Source: CAYTQK01 sp964439745
GTDB lineage: Bacteria > Desulfobacterota > Desulfobacteria > Desulfobacterales > Desulfosudaceae
Direction: 5' to 3'
Assembly: GCA_964439745.1 (NCBI GenBank)
Contig: CAYTQK010000037.1
Span: 1-17,199 of the forward strand
DNA: 17,199 nt
Shown: positions 7,916-14,752 of the stretch, piece by piece
Numbering within the stretch: the first letter of the stretch is position 1
Layout: each line of letters begins with the position of its first letter
Program-made: the position numbers and the translations under genes
The notes under the pieces: model-generated
Seen by the model: the letters and a program-made list of their open reading frames with translations, nothing else
What the model was told of the DNA's origin: nothing
Database searches by the model: none

Positions 7916-9075
7916 TTTTGCTCCAGCATCTCGGCCACCTGGCGCTTGATCCGGTCGGCCAGATCGCGGTCTTCCAAGCGGTCCAGGGCCGGGGGGATCT
8001 GGGTGAAGATGGCGCCTTCCTTGATCAGTTGATAGACCAGAGACAGGCGCAGGTCCGCCCGGACATGGGCGATAAAGGACATGACCTGGGCCAGGGTGTT
8101 CAGGTCCCCGGCCGGCAGGCGGCCGTCCGCGGCCAGGTTCAGGTCCCGCAGGGTGTCCAGCGCTCCGCTCAAAGCCCACAAAACATCTTCCGGGCTGACC
8201 TGGTCGGCCCGGACCGCTGCCAGCCCGGCCGGGTCTCCCTCCAGAACCTGCCGGGCGGTCAGCTGCCGCGGCGCCGTCAGCTGCATGACAAAGTCATCGC
8301 AGGCCACCCGTCCCACCAGGGCGCGGATGACCTTTTCCAGGGCGGCCGCCCGGTCCGAGGCCAGGCAGGCTGTCAGGTCCTGGTGGGTCCGCAAACCATA
8401 GGACAGGCGCAGGGTCTGGGAAACCTGGTGCCAGCCCCGGGGATTGGGGTGGATATTGGTTTCGTCCCAGAGCTGTTCCGGGTACTGGCGGATGTACCGG
8501 GTGACCGCGGGGTGGATTCCTTCCTGGTGGGCCCAGCGCAGCCAGTTGCGGGCGTCCGGCTTGAGGTGGAAGATGGCCAGCCGCCCGTCCAGGGCGGCAT
8601 CGTCAAACTGGGTGATGGTGGTGCTGTCGGTGTCGCCCAGGTTGCCGGCCATAACCACAAAGGTCCGGTCGGCCAGGCGGTGTTCCCCGCAGATTTTTTC
8701 GGTGATGATCTGGAACAGGGTCTGGATGACGGTGGGATGGGCCCGGTTGGCCTCGTCCAGAAACCAGAGGATGCCGTCATACCCGGCCGGCACCGTTTCC
8801 GGGGGAATAAAGGCCGGCCGGTAGTAGATCATGCGTTCGGCCTGGTGGTCGGGCACCGGGTAACCGCCCAGGTCGATGTTTTCCTTGAAGGCCAGGCGGG
8901 TGTCGATGAACAAGAAATTCTTCTTCCGCGCCGTCTGCCGGACCACCTCGGACTTGCCGATGCCGGGATGCCCCACGATCTTGACGGCGTAGTTGATGGT
9001 GGCCTCGGCCGCCAGGTAGTTTTCCAGGATTTCCTGGAGGGCCGGAATGTCGACTTCGACCGCATCTTTTCTCAT
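7912..9075 (-). CDS. MoxR-type AAA+ ATPase
   Basis: A protein of 387 residues. Walker A is GHPGIGKSE (35-43), Walker B is ILWFLDEANR (102-111, Asp107/Glu108) and sensor 1 is VMAGN (141-145, Asn145). A MoxR-like DTRLAFKENIDLGGYPVPD segment (58-76) matches the pattern in which a target strand loads before a D-x-x-G-x-P motif. NPRGWHQVSQTL and an all-helical C-terminal part follow. It is expected to be a cytoplasmic ring ATPase that works on its coupled VWA/metallopeptidase partner, whose start codon overlaps its stop. The ATG has GGAG 7 bases upstream. It is the first gene of the GC-rich group and lies 118 bases after the acyl-CoA dehydrogenase stop, with a hairpin between them, so the two groups may be separately transcribed. 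Confidence 0.92.
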   Translation of the reverse strand: MRKDAVEVDIPALQEILENYLAAEATINYAVKIVGHPGIGKSEVVRQTARKKNFLFIDTRLAFKENIDLGGYPVPDHQAERMIYYRPAFIPPETVPAGYDGILWFLDEANRAHPTVIQTLFQIITEKICGEHRLADRTFVVMAGNLGDTDSTTITQFDDAALDGRLAIFHLKPDARNWLRWAHQEGIHPAVTRYIRQYPEQLWDETNIHPNPRGWHQVSQTLRLSYGLRTHQDLTACLASDRAAALEKVIRALVGRVACDDFVMQLTAPRQLTARQVLEGDPAGLAAVRADQVSPEDVLWALSGALDTLRDLNLAADGRLPAGDLNTLAQVMSFIAHVRADLRLSLVYQLIKEGAIFTQIPPALDRLEDRDLADRIKRQVAEMLEQK

Positions 9076-9103
9076 CTTTTTTCTCCCGGCCCGGGCAAAA
9101 CCT

Positions 9104-9133
9104 GGTACGGCGGGAGCCGCCCCCCGCCGTACC
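9104..9133 (-). terminator. Strong GC hairpin after the acyl-CoA dehydrogenase gene
   Basis: GGTACGGCGGG (9104-9114) and CCCGCCGTACC (9123-9133) are a perfect 11-bp inverted repeat with an 8-base loop, 60 bases beyond the dehydrogenase stop in the minus-strand direction. On that strand it is followed by AGGTTTTG, only a short T-run. It therefore fits a weak intrinsic terminator or attenuator between the two gene groups, or an mRNA-stabilising structure. Confidence 0.5.
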
Positions 9134-9193
9134 GTCAGTGCCGAATCAATCCCCGGCCGCGCCCGTCGATTGCCGTCCGCGATCAGCCCGGCC

Positions 9194-10900
9194 TTACTCG
9201 TTCATCTTATAGGCGTCCACCAGGGAGTAGACATGCTTGTCCAGCACCCGGGTGAACTGTTCGTCGTCCACCACCGGGCTCTTGATGATCTTCAGGGCCT
9301 GGTCCTTCTGAGCCTGGGTAGAGGTGGGTTTGGTGTGGATGTCCAGGGCGTACTTGGAAAAATCGCGGACAAAAACGTCAAAAATCTGGTTCAGCAGTTC
9401 CTCGTCGATCTCTTCGATGGCGGCGCTTTCGATGATCAGCTGGCCATAGGCTACCAGGGTAAATATTTCCCCCACCGCCAGCAGAAAATCAAAGTCGCCC
9501 AGCATCTGGTCTTTTAATTCCATGCCCGACAACATCAGCCATTCCACAAAGGCGTTGATCTGTTCCTGGAAGACGTTGACGTTGGGCAGGTCGACGCTGT
9601 TGTAGGCGATGTTGTAATCGTGGAACTGGATCTTGCCGTAGCCGCGGGTGGGGCCCTGCTGAAAGAGGTAGTCATCGTTTTCCGGCCCGTTCATGCGGGG
9701 GATTTCCGGGTATTCTTTGGGATTGAAAAAGTAGTTGGGCAATAGCTTGGCGATCAGGGCCATGTTGACGTGGCGGGTCCCCTCCAGCTTGGGGAAGCCC
9801 CGTAGCTCCACCACCGCCTGGGAGAAATAGTTGTCCTTTTCAAAGCCCTTGGCGGCGATGATGTCCCAGAGCATCTCGTGGACCTCTTCGCCCTGGATGG
9901 CCACCTTCATTTTCATGATGGGATTGTAGAGCAGGTAGCGCTTGTCCTCGGCCGAGGCGGCCCGCATGTAATCGGTGGCTCGCAGGCCGAACAGCTTCAT
10001 GGCCGCCAGCCGGCAGAAGGAGTCCAGGAACAATCGCTTGACGTGGGGAAAATCGGTCACGAACTTGCCGTAGACGTTGCGGTGGGCGGCATGGTTGAGG
10101 GCCTCGTAAAAGGAGTGGGTGACGATGCCGGTGGCCCCGGAACCGATGTTGAACTTGCAGATGTTGATGGTGTTGAGCATGTCGTCCCAGGCCTTGGGCC
10201 CCCGGGCGGAGATGTCGGCGTCGGTGATGGGATAATCGTGCAGAATGAATTCCGAGACATAGTTCTGGGCCTGGATGACGTTCTGGACGCACTCGTACTT
10301 TTCATGATGGGAATCCACCACGAAAAAGACGTATTCGTCGGTGCCGGCGATCTTGCCGAAGACCGTGATGGTGGAGGCCTCGTTGCCGTTGCCGATATAA
10401 TACTTGGTGCCCCGGGCCAGGTAGGTGCCGTCTTCCTGGGGATAGAGCTTCATCTCCGAGGAGTAGATATCGGCGCCGTGTTCTTTTTCGGACAATCCAA
10501 AGGCGCACACGGGGTTCTCCCGCAGGGTCTGGACGGCCCGCTGCTTGAGCTCCTCATTGTCGCCCAGAAAGATCGGATCCAGACCCAGGGTGGAGACGTG
10601 GTACATGTACCAGTAGGCCGTGCCGTAGAACCCGCAGATCTCGGAAAATTCGAACATGCGGTAGGTGCTGTAGTACTGGTCCTCCTCCCCGTAGCCCCGG
10701 GGAAGAAAGAGGGTTTCAAAGATGCCTTCCTTTTTGACGAACTCGGCAAAGTCATAGGTGAATTCAAAGGAAAAAAAATCCTCCTTCATCTTTTTCAGGC
10801 CCTTGTTTTCGAAAAACTCGATGGTCTTGAGCATTATCTCCCGGGACCGTTCGTCCGGATAGTTTCTGTCCTGGTATTTCTTGGGGTTGAGCAGCAGCAT
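9194..10900 (-). CDS. Acyl-CoA dehydrogenase with long C-terminal extension
   Basis: A protein of 568 residues in the flavin-dependent acyl-CoA dehydrogenase superfamily, which introduces an alpha-beta double bond into acyl-CoA and passes electrons to ETF. Visible signatures are AFGLSEKEHGAD (133-144, the FAD/substrate block), KYYIGNGNEA (166-175), and LEGTRHVN (372-379), where Glu373 is in the position of the catalytic base. The usual enzyme ends about 25 residues after this Glu; this one continues for about 195. The extension is probably a helical C-terminal domain like those of long-chain or FadE-type dehydrogenases. The substrate cannot be deduced. The start has AAGGAG 6 bases upstream. 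An isomerase-like crotonase gene lies 81 bases upstream on the same strand, consistent with a beta-oxidation operon. A 2-kb antisense open frame across this gene is a GC artefact. Confidence 0.9.
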   Translation of the reverse strand: MLLLNPKKYQDRNYPDERSREIMLKTIEFFENKGLKKMKEDFFSFEFTYDFAEFVKKEGIFETLFLPRGYGEEDQYYSTYRMFEFSEICGFYGTAYWYMYHVSTLGLDPIFLGDNEELKQRAVQTLRENPVCAFGLSEKEHGADIYSSEMKLYPQEDGTYLARGTKYYIGNGNEASTITVFGKIAGTDEYVFFVVDSHHEKYECVQNVIQAQNYVSEFILHDYPITDADISARGPKAWDDMLNTINICKFNIGSGATGIVTHSFYEALNHAAHRNVYGKFVTDFPHVKRLFLDSFCRLAAMKLFGLRATDYMRAASAEDKRYLLYNPIMKMKVAIQGEEVHEMLWDIIAAKGFEKDNYFSQAVVELRGFPKLEGTRHVNMALIAKLLPNYFFNPKEYPEIPRMNGPENDDYLFQQGPTRGYGKIQFHDYNIAYNSVDLPNVNVFQEQINAFVEWLMLSGMELKDQMLGDFDFLLAVGEIFTLVAYGQLIIESAAIEEIDEELLNQIFDVFVRDFSKYALDIHTKPTSTQAQKDQALKIIKSPVVDDEQFTRVLDKHVYSLVDAYKMNE

Positions 10901-10981
10901 GTCAGGCTCCTTCTTTTTGGAAATTGGGCGCGTGTCGCGCGGAGGGCGGCCCTGCCTGCCGGCGGGCCGATTGGGTATATC

Positions 10982-11698
10982 TTAGACCATCAGATTCAGC
11001 GGTTCGATGTATTCCGGATCTTCCTGGTCCATGATGGCGATGATGTCTTTGTGCAGGCGGCGCTTGTGTTCCCCGAAGATGGTCCGTTTCTTGTTGAAGC
11101 TGCCGGCAAAGGCCAGGCTCTGGGCCATGAGATCGTCTTTGTCGGCGCAGGCCTGTTCGATGATGTGATGGGCCTCCAGTTCCGGGGCGGGCACCCTCTG
11201 GCCGGTCAGTTTCATGCGGTTGAACTTGTAATAGGGAATGGCCTTTTTCACGAAGGCCACCATGCCGGGCAGAAAGGGAATGCTGACGTCCACCTCCGGA
11301 AAACAGAAATAGCCCCGGTCCGACTTCATCAGCCTAAAATCGCAGGCGCAGGTCAGTATGGCCCCGTTGCCAAAGGCGTGGCCATTGATGGCGGCGATCA
11401 CCGGCACCGGAGCCAGGAGGCATTTTTTAAAGACATCGTTCATGCCGTACATGAAGGCCCGGATATCGTCCATAGCGTTTTCGCCGAACCGCTCCATCAT
11501 CCATTCCAGGTCGACCCCGGCGGAAAAAAACTTGTCCCCGGCCGAGGTGATGATAATGGCGGTGACCGATTCATCGGCCAGGGCCTGGTCAATGGCTTCG
11601 CCCATGGCCTGGGCAAAGGCCAGGTTCTGGCGGTTTTCCCCGTTGTCCATGGTGAGAACGGCCACCGTGCTTTCGAGGGTCAGATCAACAATGCTCAT
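10982..11698 (-). CDS. Enoyl-CoA hydratase/isomerase family protein, probably an isomerase
   Basis: A protein of 238 residues with the crotonase fold. The oxyanion-hole region is SAGDKFFSAGVDLEWM (52-67) and INGHAFGNGAILTCACDFRLM (104-124). In enoyl-CoA hydratase two glutamates catalyse water addition. The first is replaced here by Ile114 (GNGAIL instead of GGGCEL), while the second is kept as Glu135 (FCFPEVD). Loss of the first Glu and the KSDRGYFCFPEVDVSIPF segment resemble delta3-delta2-enoyl-CoA isomerases, which handle double bonds of unsaturated fatty acids. The isomerase call is inference. The ATG at 11698 has AGGAG 6 bases upstream; the frame is open to 11800, but that extension looks non-coding. 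It is upstream of the acyl-CoA dehydrogenase, probably in one transcript. Confidence 0.85.
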   Translation of the reverse strand: MSIVDLTLESTVAVLTMDNGENRQNLAFAQAMGEAIDQALADESVTAIIITSAGDKFFSAGVDLEWMMERFGENAMDDIRAFMYGMNDVFKKCLLAPVPVIAAINGHAFGNGAILTCACDFRLMKSDRGYFCFPEVDVSIPFLPGMVAFVKKAIPYYKFNRMKLTGQRVPAPELEAHHIIEQACADKDDLMAQSLAFAGSFNKKRTIFGEHKRRLHKDIIAIMDQEDPEYIEPLNLMV

Positions 11699-11728
11699 GT
11701 ACTGCTCCTGTTTTCCGCGTTGCGTCAT

Positions 11729-11751
11729 GGGTCCCGGTTCACCCGGGACCC
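11729..11751 (-). promoter_or_regulatory. Hairpin in the 5' leader of the isomerase gene
   Basis: GGGTCCCGG (11729-11737) and CCGGGACCC (11743-11751) form a perfect 9-bp stem with a 5-base loop, about 30 bases before the isomerase ATG. No T-run follows, so it is more likely a leader structure than a terminator. The rest of this 234-base gap holds an AT-rich TATAGTATACT (minus strand, complement of 11879-11889), a possible -10 without a convincing -35. Confidence 0.35.
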
Positions 11752-11932
11752 GGCTTCTCCTGCACAGTCCAAAATACACAGCAAACCACGGAAAATACAA
11801 GCTGGAAATGAATCATCGGGAAAAAATCAGGGGCGGCCCCGGGCCCCCGAATTCCGAATTCCGTGGAATTCCGGTGCCAGTATACTATAATTTTCGGACT
11901 AAATTTCATGGGGCGCGTGTACGGTCCCAACG

Positions 11933-13189
11933 TCAACCGCTTGCAGATAAAGCCTTTTCAATCCCGTTTACGATTTTATCCAGGTCCTGATCGTTTATGG
12001 TAAGGGGAGGACGGATGATGACGCTGTGTTTGGCGATCTCGCCGCTTTTTAGCAGCACTCCCTGCTGAATCGCGCTTCGGCAGAATCTTTCGGCCTCTTC
12101 CGCGTTTTCAAATTCCAGGGATAACAGCAGTCCGATACCCTGGACGGATTTTAATTTCGGATTTGAGTCGGCCAGCTCCTGTAGCCATTTTTTCAGTACA
12201 TTTCCCTGTTTCTGGGCGTTTTGCCAGGGTTGTCTCTGATCATATTCGTTTAAGGCCGCGGCCGCGACCCGGCAGCCCACATCATGTCCGCCGAATGTCA
12301 GCATGTGGATCAGGGGATGGGCATCAAAAAAGGTCTTTACGGAACTGGTAAATACCATGGACGAGAAGGGAAACATACCGCCGCCCATGGCTTCGCCGAG
12401 GAGCATGATATCCGGCTGCACACCGAAATAGTCCAAGGCAAACTTTTCACCGGTTCTTCCGAACCCGGTTTGAGATTCATCAAAAATCAGCAGCGCGCCG
12501 GTTTGATCGCAAAAGTCACGCAGGGCAGCGAGGTAATCCTTGTCCGCGGTGCGGCAATTGTTTTCCGTTTGAACCGGCTCCAGGATGACCGCCGCCGTGT
12601 TTTTGGTGATTGTTTTGCGGGCAGCAGCGATGTCATTAAAGGGGATTGTCTGGACATCCGGTATCAGAGAGCCGAAGTCTTTCTTGTCGGACCGCTCGGA
12701 CAGGGTCATGGCAAACCCGGTCGGGCCGTAACAGCCCCCGTCCACGGTGATCAGTTCAGTTCTTTCGGTATACCCCCGGGCCAGTTTGCAGGCGGCATCA
12801 ACAGATTCCCCTCGGACAACCGTAAACAGACAACAGTCCAGGCCAGGCGGTGTGAATTGAGCCAGTTTTTCCGACAACATCGCTTTTTCCCGTGAGATCA
12901 TGATAAAGTTGCCCTGATCGGTTTCATGGATGGCCTGTTTCAGCTCACGGGCGATGGCGGAATTTTTCCGGCCCAGATTATACGTGCCGGAGGAGCAATA
13001 ACAGTCAATCAATTCATGGCCGTTGGAATCATAAACAACCGATCCTTCCCGGCCGGACTCTAACCAGTCCATTCCCTTTGACGCCAGGTTTTCCACAAAC
13101 CCTTTGCCAAATACCTGTCGCGCGTCTGCCATAAGTTCATCCCGGCGGGCGTTATCTTCATTGCCCTTTTCCTGCTGGATGGTATTCAT
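11933..13189 (-). CDS. Class III aminotransferase paralogue lacking the PLP lysine
   Basis: A protein of 418 residues, clearly a class III PLP aminotransferase by fold. Motifs are ILEPVQTENN (202-211), LIFDESQTGFGRTG (234-247, Asp237 for the PLP ring nitrogen) and LLGEAMGGGMFPFSS (263-277). In active enzymes this last block is L-x-K-(A/S)-x-GGG, with the Lys binding PLP. Here the codon is GAA, giving Glu266. The usual SGAEA-type phosphate block also reads VRGESVDAACKLAR, and the ring-stacking H of AYHGH is Tyr (CYGPTG). It is therefore probably inactive as a transaminase and could be a structural or regulatory partner of the active paralogue just upstream. The frame is intact, and a near-perfect ribosome binding site (AGGAGG, 7-base spacing) lies in the 29-base gap to that gene, so it looks maintained, not decaying. 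Its substrate is unknown. Confidence 0.88.
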   Translation of the reverse strand: MNTIQQEKGNEDNARRDELMADARQVFGKGFVENLASKGMDWLESGREGSVVYDSNGHELIDCYCSSGTYNLGRKNSAIARELKQAIHETDQGNFIMISREKAMLSEKLAQFTPPGLDCCLFTVVRGESVDAACKLARGYTERTELITVDGGCYGPTGFAMTLSERSDKKDFGSLIPDVQTIPFNDIAAARKTITKNTAAVILEPVQTENNCRTADKDYLAALRDFCDQTGALLIFDESQTGFGRTGEKFALDYFGVQPDIMLLGEAMGGGMFPFSSMVFTSSVKTFFDAHPLIHMLTFGGHDVGCRVAAAALNEYDQRQPWQNAQKQGNVLKKWLQELADSNPKLKSVQGIGLLLSLEFENAEEAERFCRSAIQQGVLLKSGEIAKHSVIIRPPLTINDQDLDKIVNGIEKALSASG

Positions 13190-13218
13190 ATTTTAACCTC
13201 CTGAAATTCTTTGTTTCA

Positions 13219-14601
13219 TTATTCCCAAAAGGCGACTTTACGCAGCCAGGAATTGATGGTGACCATAATATCCCCCTTGTTCATCGCTTCCCGGACAAAG
13301 GGGATTTTGGAAAGCGGTCCCAAGGCCAGCAGATACAATTTGCTCAGCTTGATGGCTTTGCGAATAACCGCCAGGGCCGCGTCAATATCTTCGGCGGTTG
13401 CGGCTGTGGGAAACTGGAACCGCATCACCTGGGGCGCATTGCCGGAATAGGCGGAAAACATGCCATGAGTTGCCAGGCAATCGGCCATGAGCATGCCCAT
13501 GTATTCCTGTTTATACTCGATCCCGACCATCATGCCCCGGCCGCGGACTTCCAGGATCAGTCCCGGATTTTCGTTGGCAATACTTCGGAGCCCTTCCAGC
13601 AGCCGGTTGCCCATTTTCTCCACATTTTCCCAGGTTTTATTCTCAACGATATATTCAATAACGGCGGTGGAAACAATACAGCCCAGATCCGTCCCGCCGC
13701 CCATGGACAAATGAAACCCGGGATTACGGTCGACATAGCTGGTGAGTTCGCTGCGGTCGCGATAAACAACCGCCCCGTTGGGATACACCCCCCCGCCCAT
13801 TGATTTGGCCAGAAGCATCATATCCGGTACCACCCCGGAATGTTCGGACGCCCAGAGCTTGCCGGTTCGGCCAAAGCCGGTCTGGATTTCATCAAAAATA
13901 AGCATGATCCCGTACTGGTCGCAGAGATCACGAAGCCCCTGGAGGTATTCGTCGGTTCCCACGTGTATGCCGCCTTCCCCTTGAATCGGCTCCAGTATAA
14001 TGGCCGCGGTACGTTCGGACACCATTTGACGGATCGTCTCCAGATCACCAAAGGGGGCAAAGGAAAAACCCGGCATTAACGGCACGAACAGTTCTTTGTA
14101 ATAGTCTTTGCCGTTGGCCGACACGCTCATCCCGGAATGGCCGTGGTAGGCATTTATCATGGATACAATTTCATCGCGCCCGGTGGCGGCCCTGGCCAGT
14201 TTCAACGCGCCTTCCACCACGTCGGCGCCGGTTCCGCCCAGCAGAACCCGGTTCAGGTCGCCCGGGGCCAGGTCTGCCAGCAGTTTGGCCAGCTTGATTT
14301 TCGGCGCGGACAGCATGCCATAGGTGCCCATGTCATAGTCATCCGCAGCCGCTTCCAATTTCCGGATAATTTGCGGATTACAGCGTCCGACATTGAAACA
14401 TCCGGCTGATGAAAACCCGTCGAGATAGGTTTTGCCGGATTGGCTTTCATAAAAGCGGAAGCCGTCCCTGTCTCCTTCCAGGATATCCAGATGACCTGCT
14501 GTCAGGAAACGGATCTGTCCCTTGGAAATGTGTTTGCCAAAGGCATCGAAAATCTGGTCCCGTTCTTTCCGGGATATGGTTTGCCGGCTCGTTTGATTCA
14601 T
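13219..14601 (-). CDS. Class III PLP-dependent aminotransferase
   Basis: A protein of 460 residues with the complete active-site set of class III aminotransferases. It has GGTGADVVEGALKLAR (122-137, PLP phosphate region), NAYHGHSG (150-157), IILEPIQGEGG (201-211), LIFDEIQTGFGRTG (234-247, Asp237) and LLAKSMGGGVYPNGA (263-277), with Schiff-base Lys266. It transfers an amino group between an amino donor and a keto or aldehyde acceptor; the substrate cannot be told. The final 45 or so residues (from about LSKLYLLALGPL) extend past the end of the downstream paralogue. It shares colinear numbering with that paralogue (D237 and position 266 coincide), indicating tandem duplication. GAGGT lies 8 bases before the ATG. 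It follows the amidohydrolase gene after a 151-base gap containing a palindromic element. Confidence 0.93.
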   Translation of the reverse strand: MNQTSRQTISRKERDQIFDAFGKHISKGQIRFLTAGHLDILEGDRDGFRFYESQSGKTYLDGFSSAGCFNVGRCNPQIIRKLEAAADDYDMGTYGMLSAPKIKLAKLLADLAPGDLNRVLLGGTGADVVEGALKLARAATGRDEIVSMINAYHGHSGMSVSANGKDYYKELFVPLMPGFSFAPFGDLETIRQMVSERTAAIILEPIQGEGGIHVGTDEYLQGLRDLCDQYGIMLIFDEIQTGFGRTGKLWASEHSGVVPDMMLLAKSMGGGVYPNGAVVYRDRSELTSYVDRNPGFHLSMGGGTDLGCIVSTAVIEYIVENKTWENVEKMGNRLLEGLRSIANENPGLILEVRGRGMMVGIEYKQEYMGMLMADCLATHGMFSAYSGNAPQVMRFQFPTAATAEDIDAALAVIRKAIKLSKLYLLALGPLSKIPFVREAMNKGDIMVTINSWLRKVAFWE

Positions 14602-14631
14602 AATGGTTTACCTCGCTCGTTGAATGGTTCA

Positions 14632-14746
14632 TATTTCATGAGCCCCCCCTGTGGCCGTCCGACAATAGGGCACCCACAGGGGGGTGCCCCTACTGCGCCT
14701 CGCATGGGCAGCCAGGTGGCTGGGGGCAAACCCGACTCGTGAAATA
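14632..14746. repeat. Nested palindromic (MITE/REP-like) element between two operon genes
   Basis: An outer inverted repeat, TATTTCATGAG (14632-14642) and CTCGTGAAATA (14736-14746), matches at 10 of 11 positions; a GGTT/AACC pair continues just outside the arms. Inside it is a perfect 11-bp inverted repeat, CCCCCCTGTGG (14644-14654) and CCACAGGGGGG (14674-14684). An alternative stem GGGCACC/GGTGCCC overlaps this inner repeat. The element of about 115 bases sits in the 151-base gap between amidohydrolase and aminotransferase. The structure suggests a small non-autonomous mobile or REP-like palindrome. No protein is encoded. Other copies cannot be checked here. Confidence 0.5.
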
Positions 14747-14752
14747 ACCGGG

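Noticed and set aside
7916..8179. N-terminal extension of the metallopeptidase/VWA frame
   Set aside because: It lies wholly inside the ATPase gene and reads as Pro/Gly/Arg-rich noise. The ATGA overlap at 7912-7915 with GGAG upstream marks the real start.
7852..9255. A 467-codon open frame on the plus strand
   Set aside because: It is antisense to the MoxR-type ATPase and is a GC-driven shadow. The same applies to the plus-strand frames at 6440-7318 and 4932-5891.
11874..11879. Sigma54-like -24 element (TGGCAC on the minus strand) upstream of the isomerase gene
   Set aside because: The expected GC of the -12 element is absent at the right distance (TTCC instead of TTGC).
9878..11890. A 670-codon open frame on the plus strand
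   Set aside because: It is antisense to the acyl-CoA dehydrogenase and the isomerase, both with clear motifs and ribosome binding sites. Its translation is Val/Gly/Asp-rich with no family signature, as expected opposite GC-rich genes.
11933..13189. Treating the lysine-less aminotransferase as a pseudogene
   Set aside because: There is no frameshift or stop, the length is near normal, the ribosome binding site is strong, and most of the fold motifs are kept. Loss of the Lys alone does not show decay.
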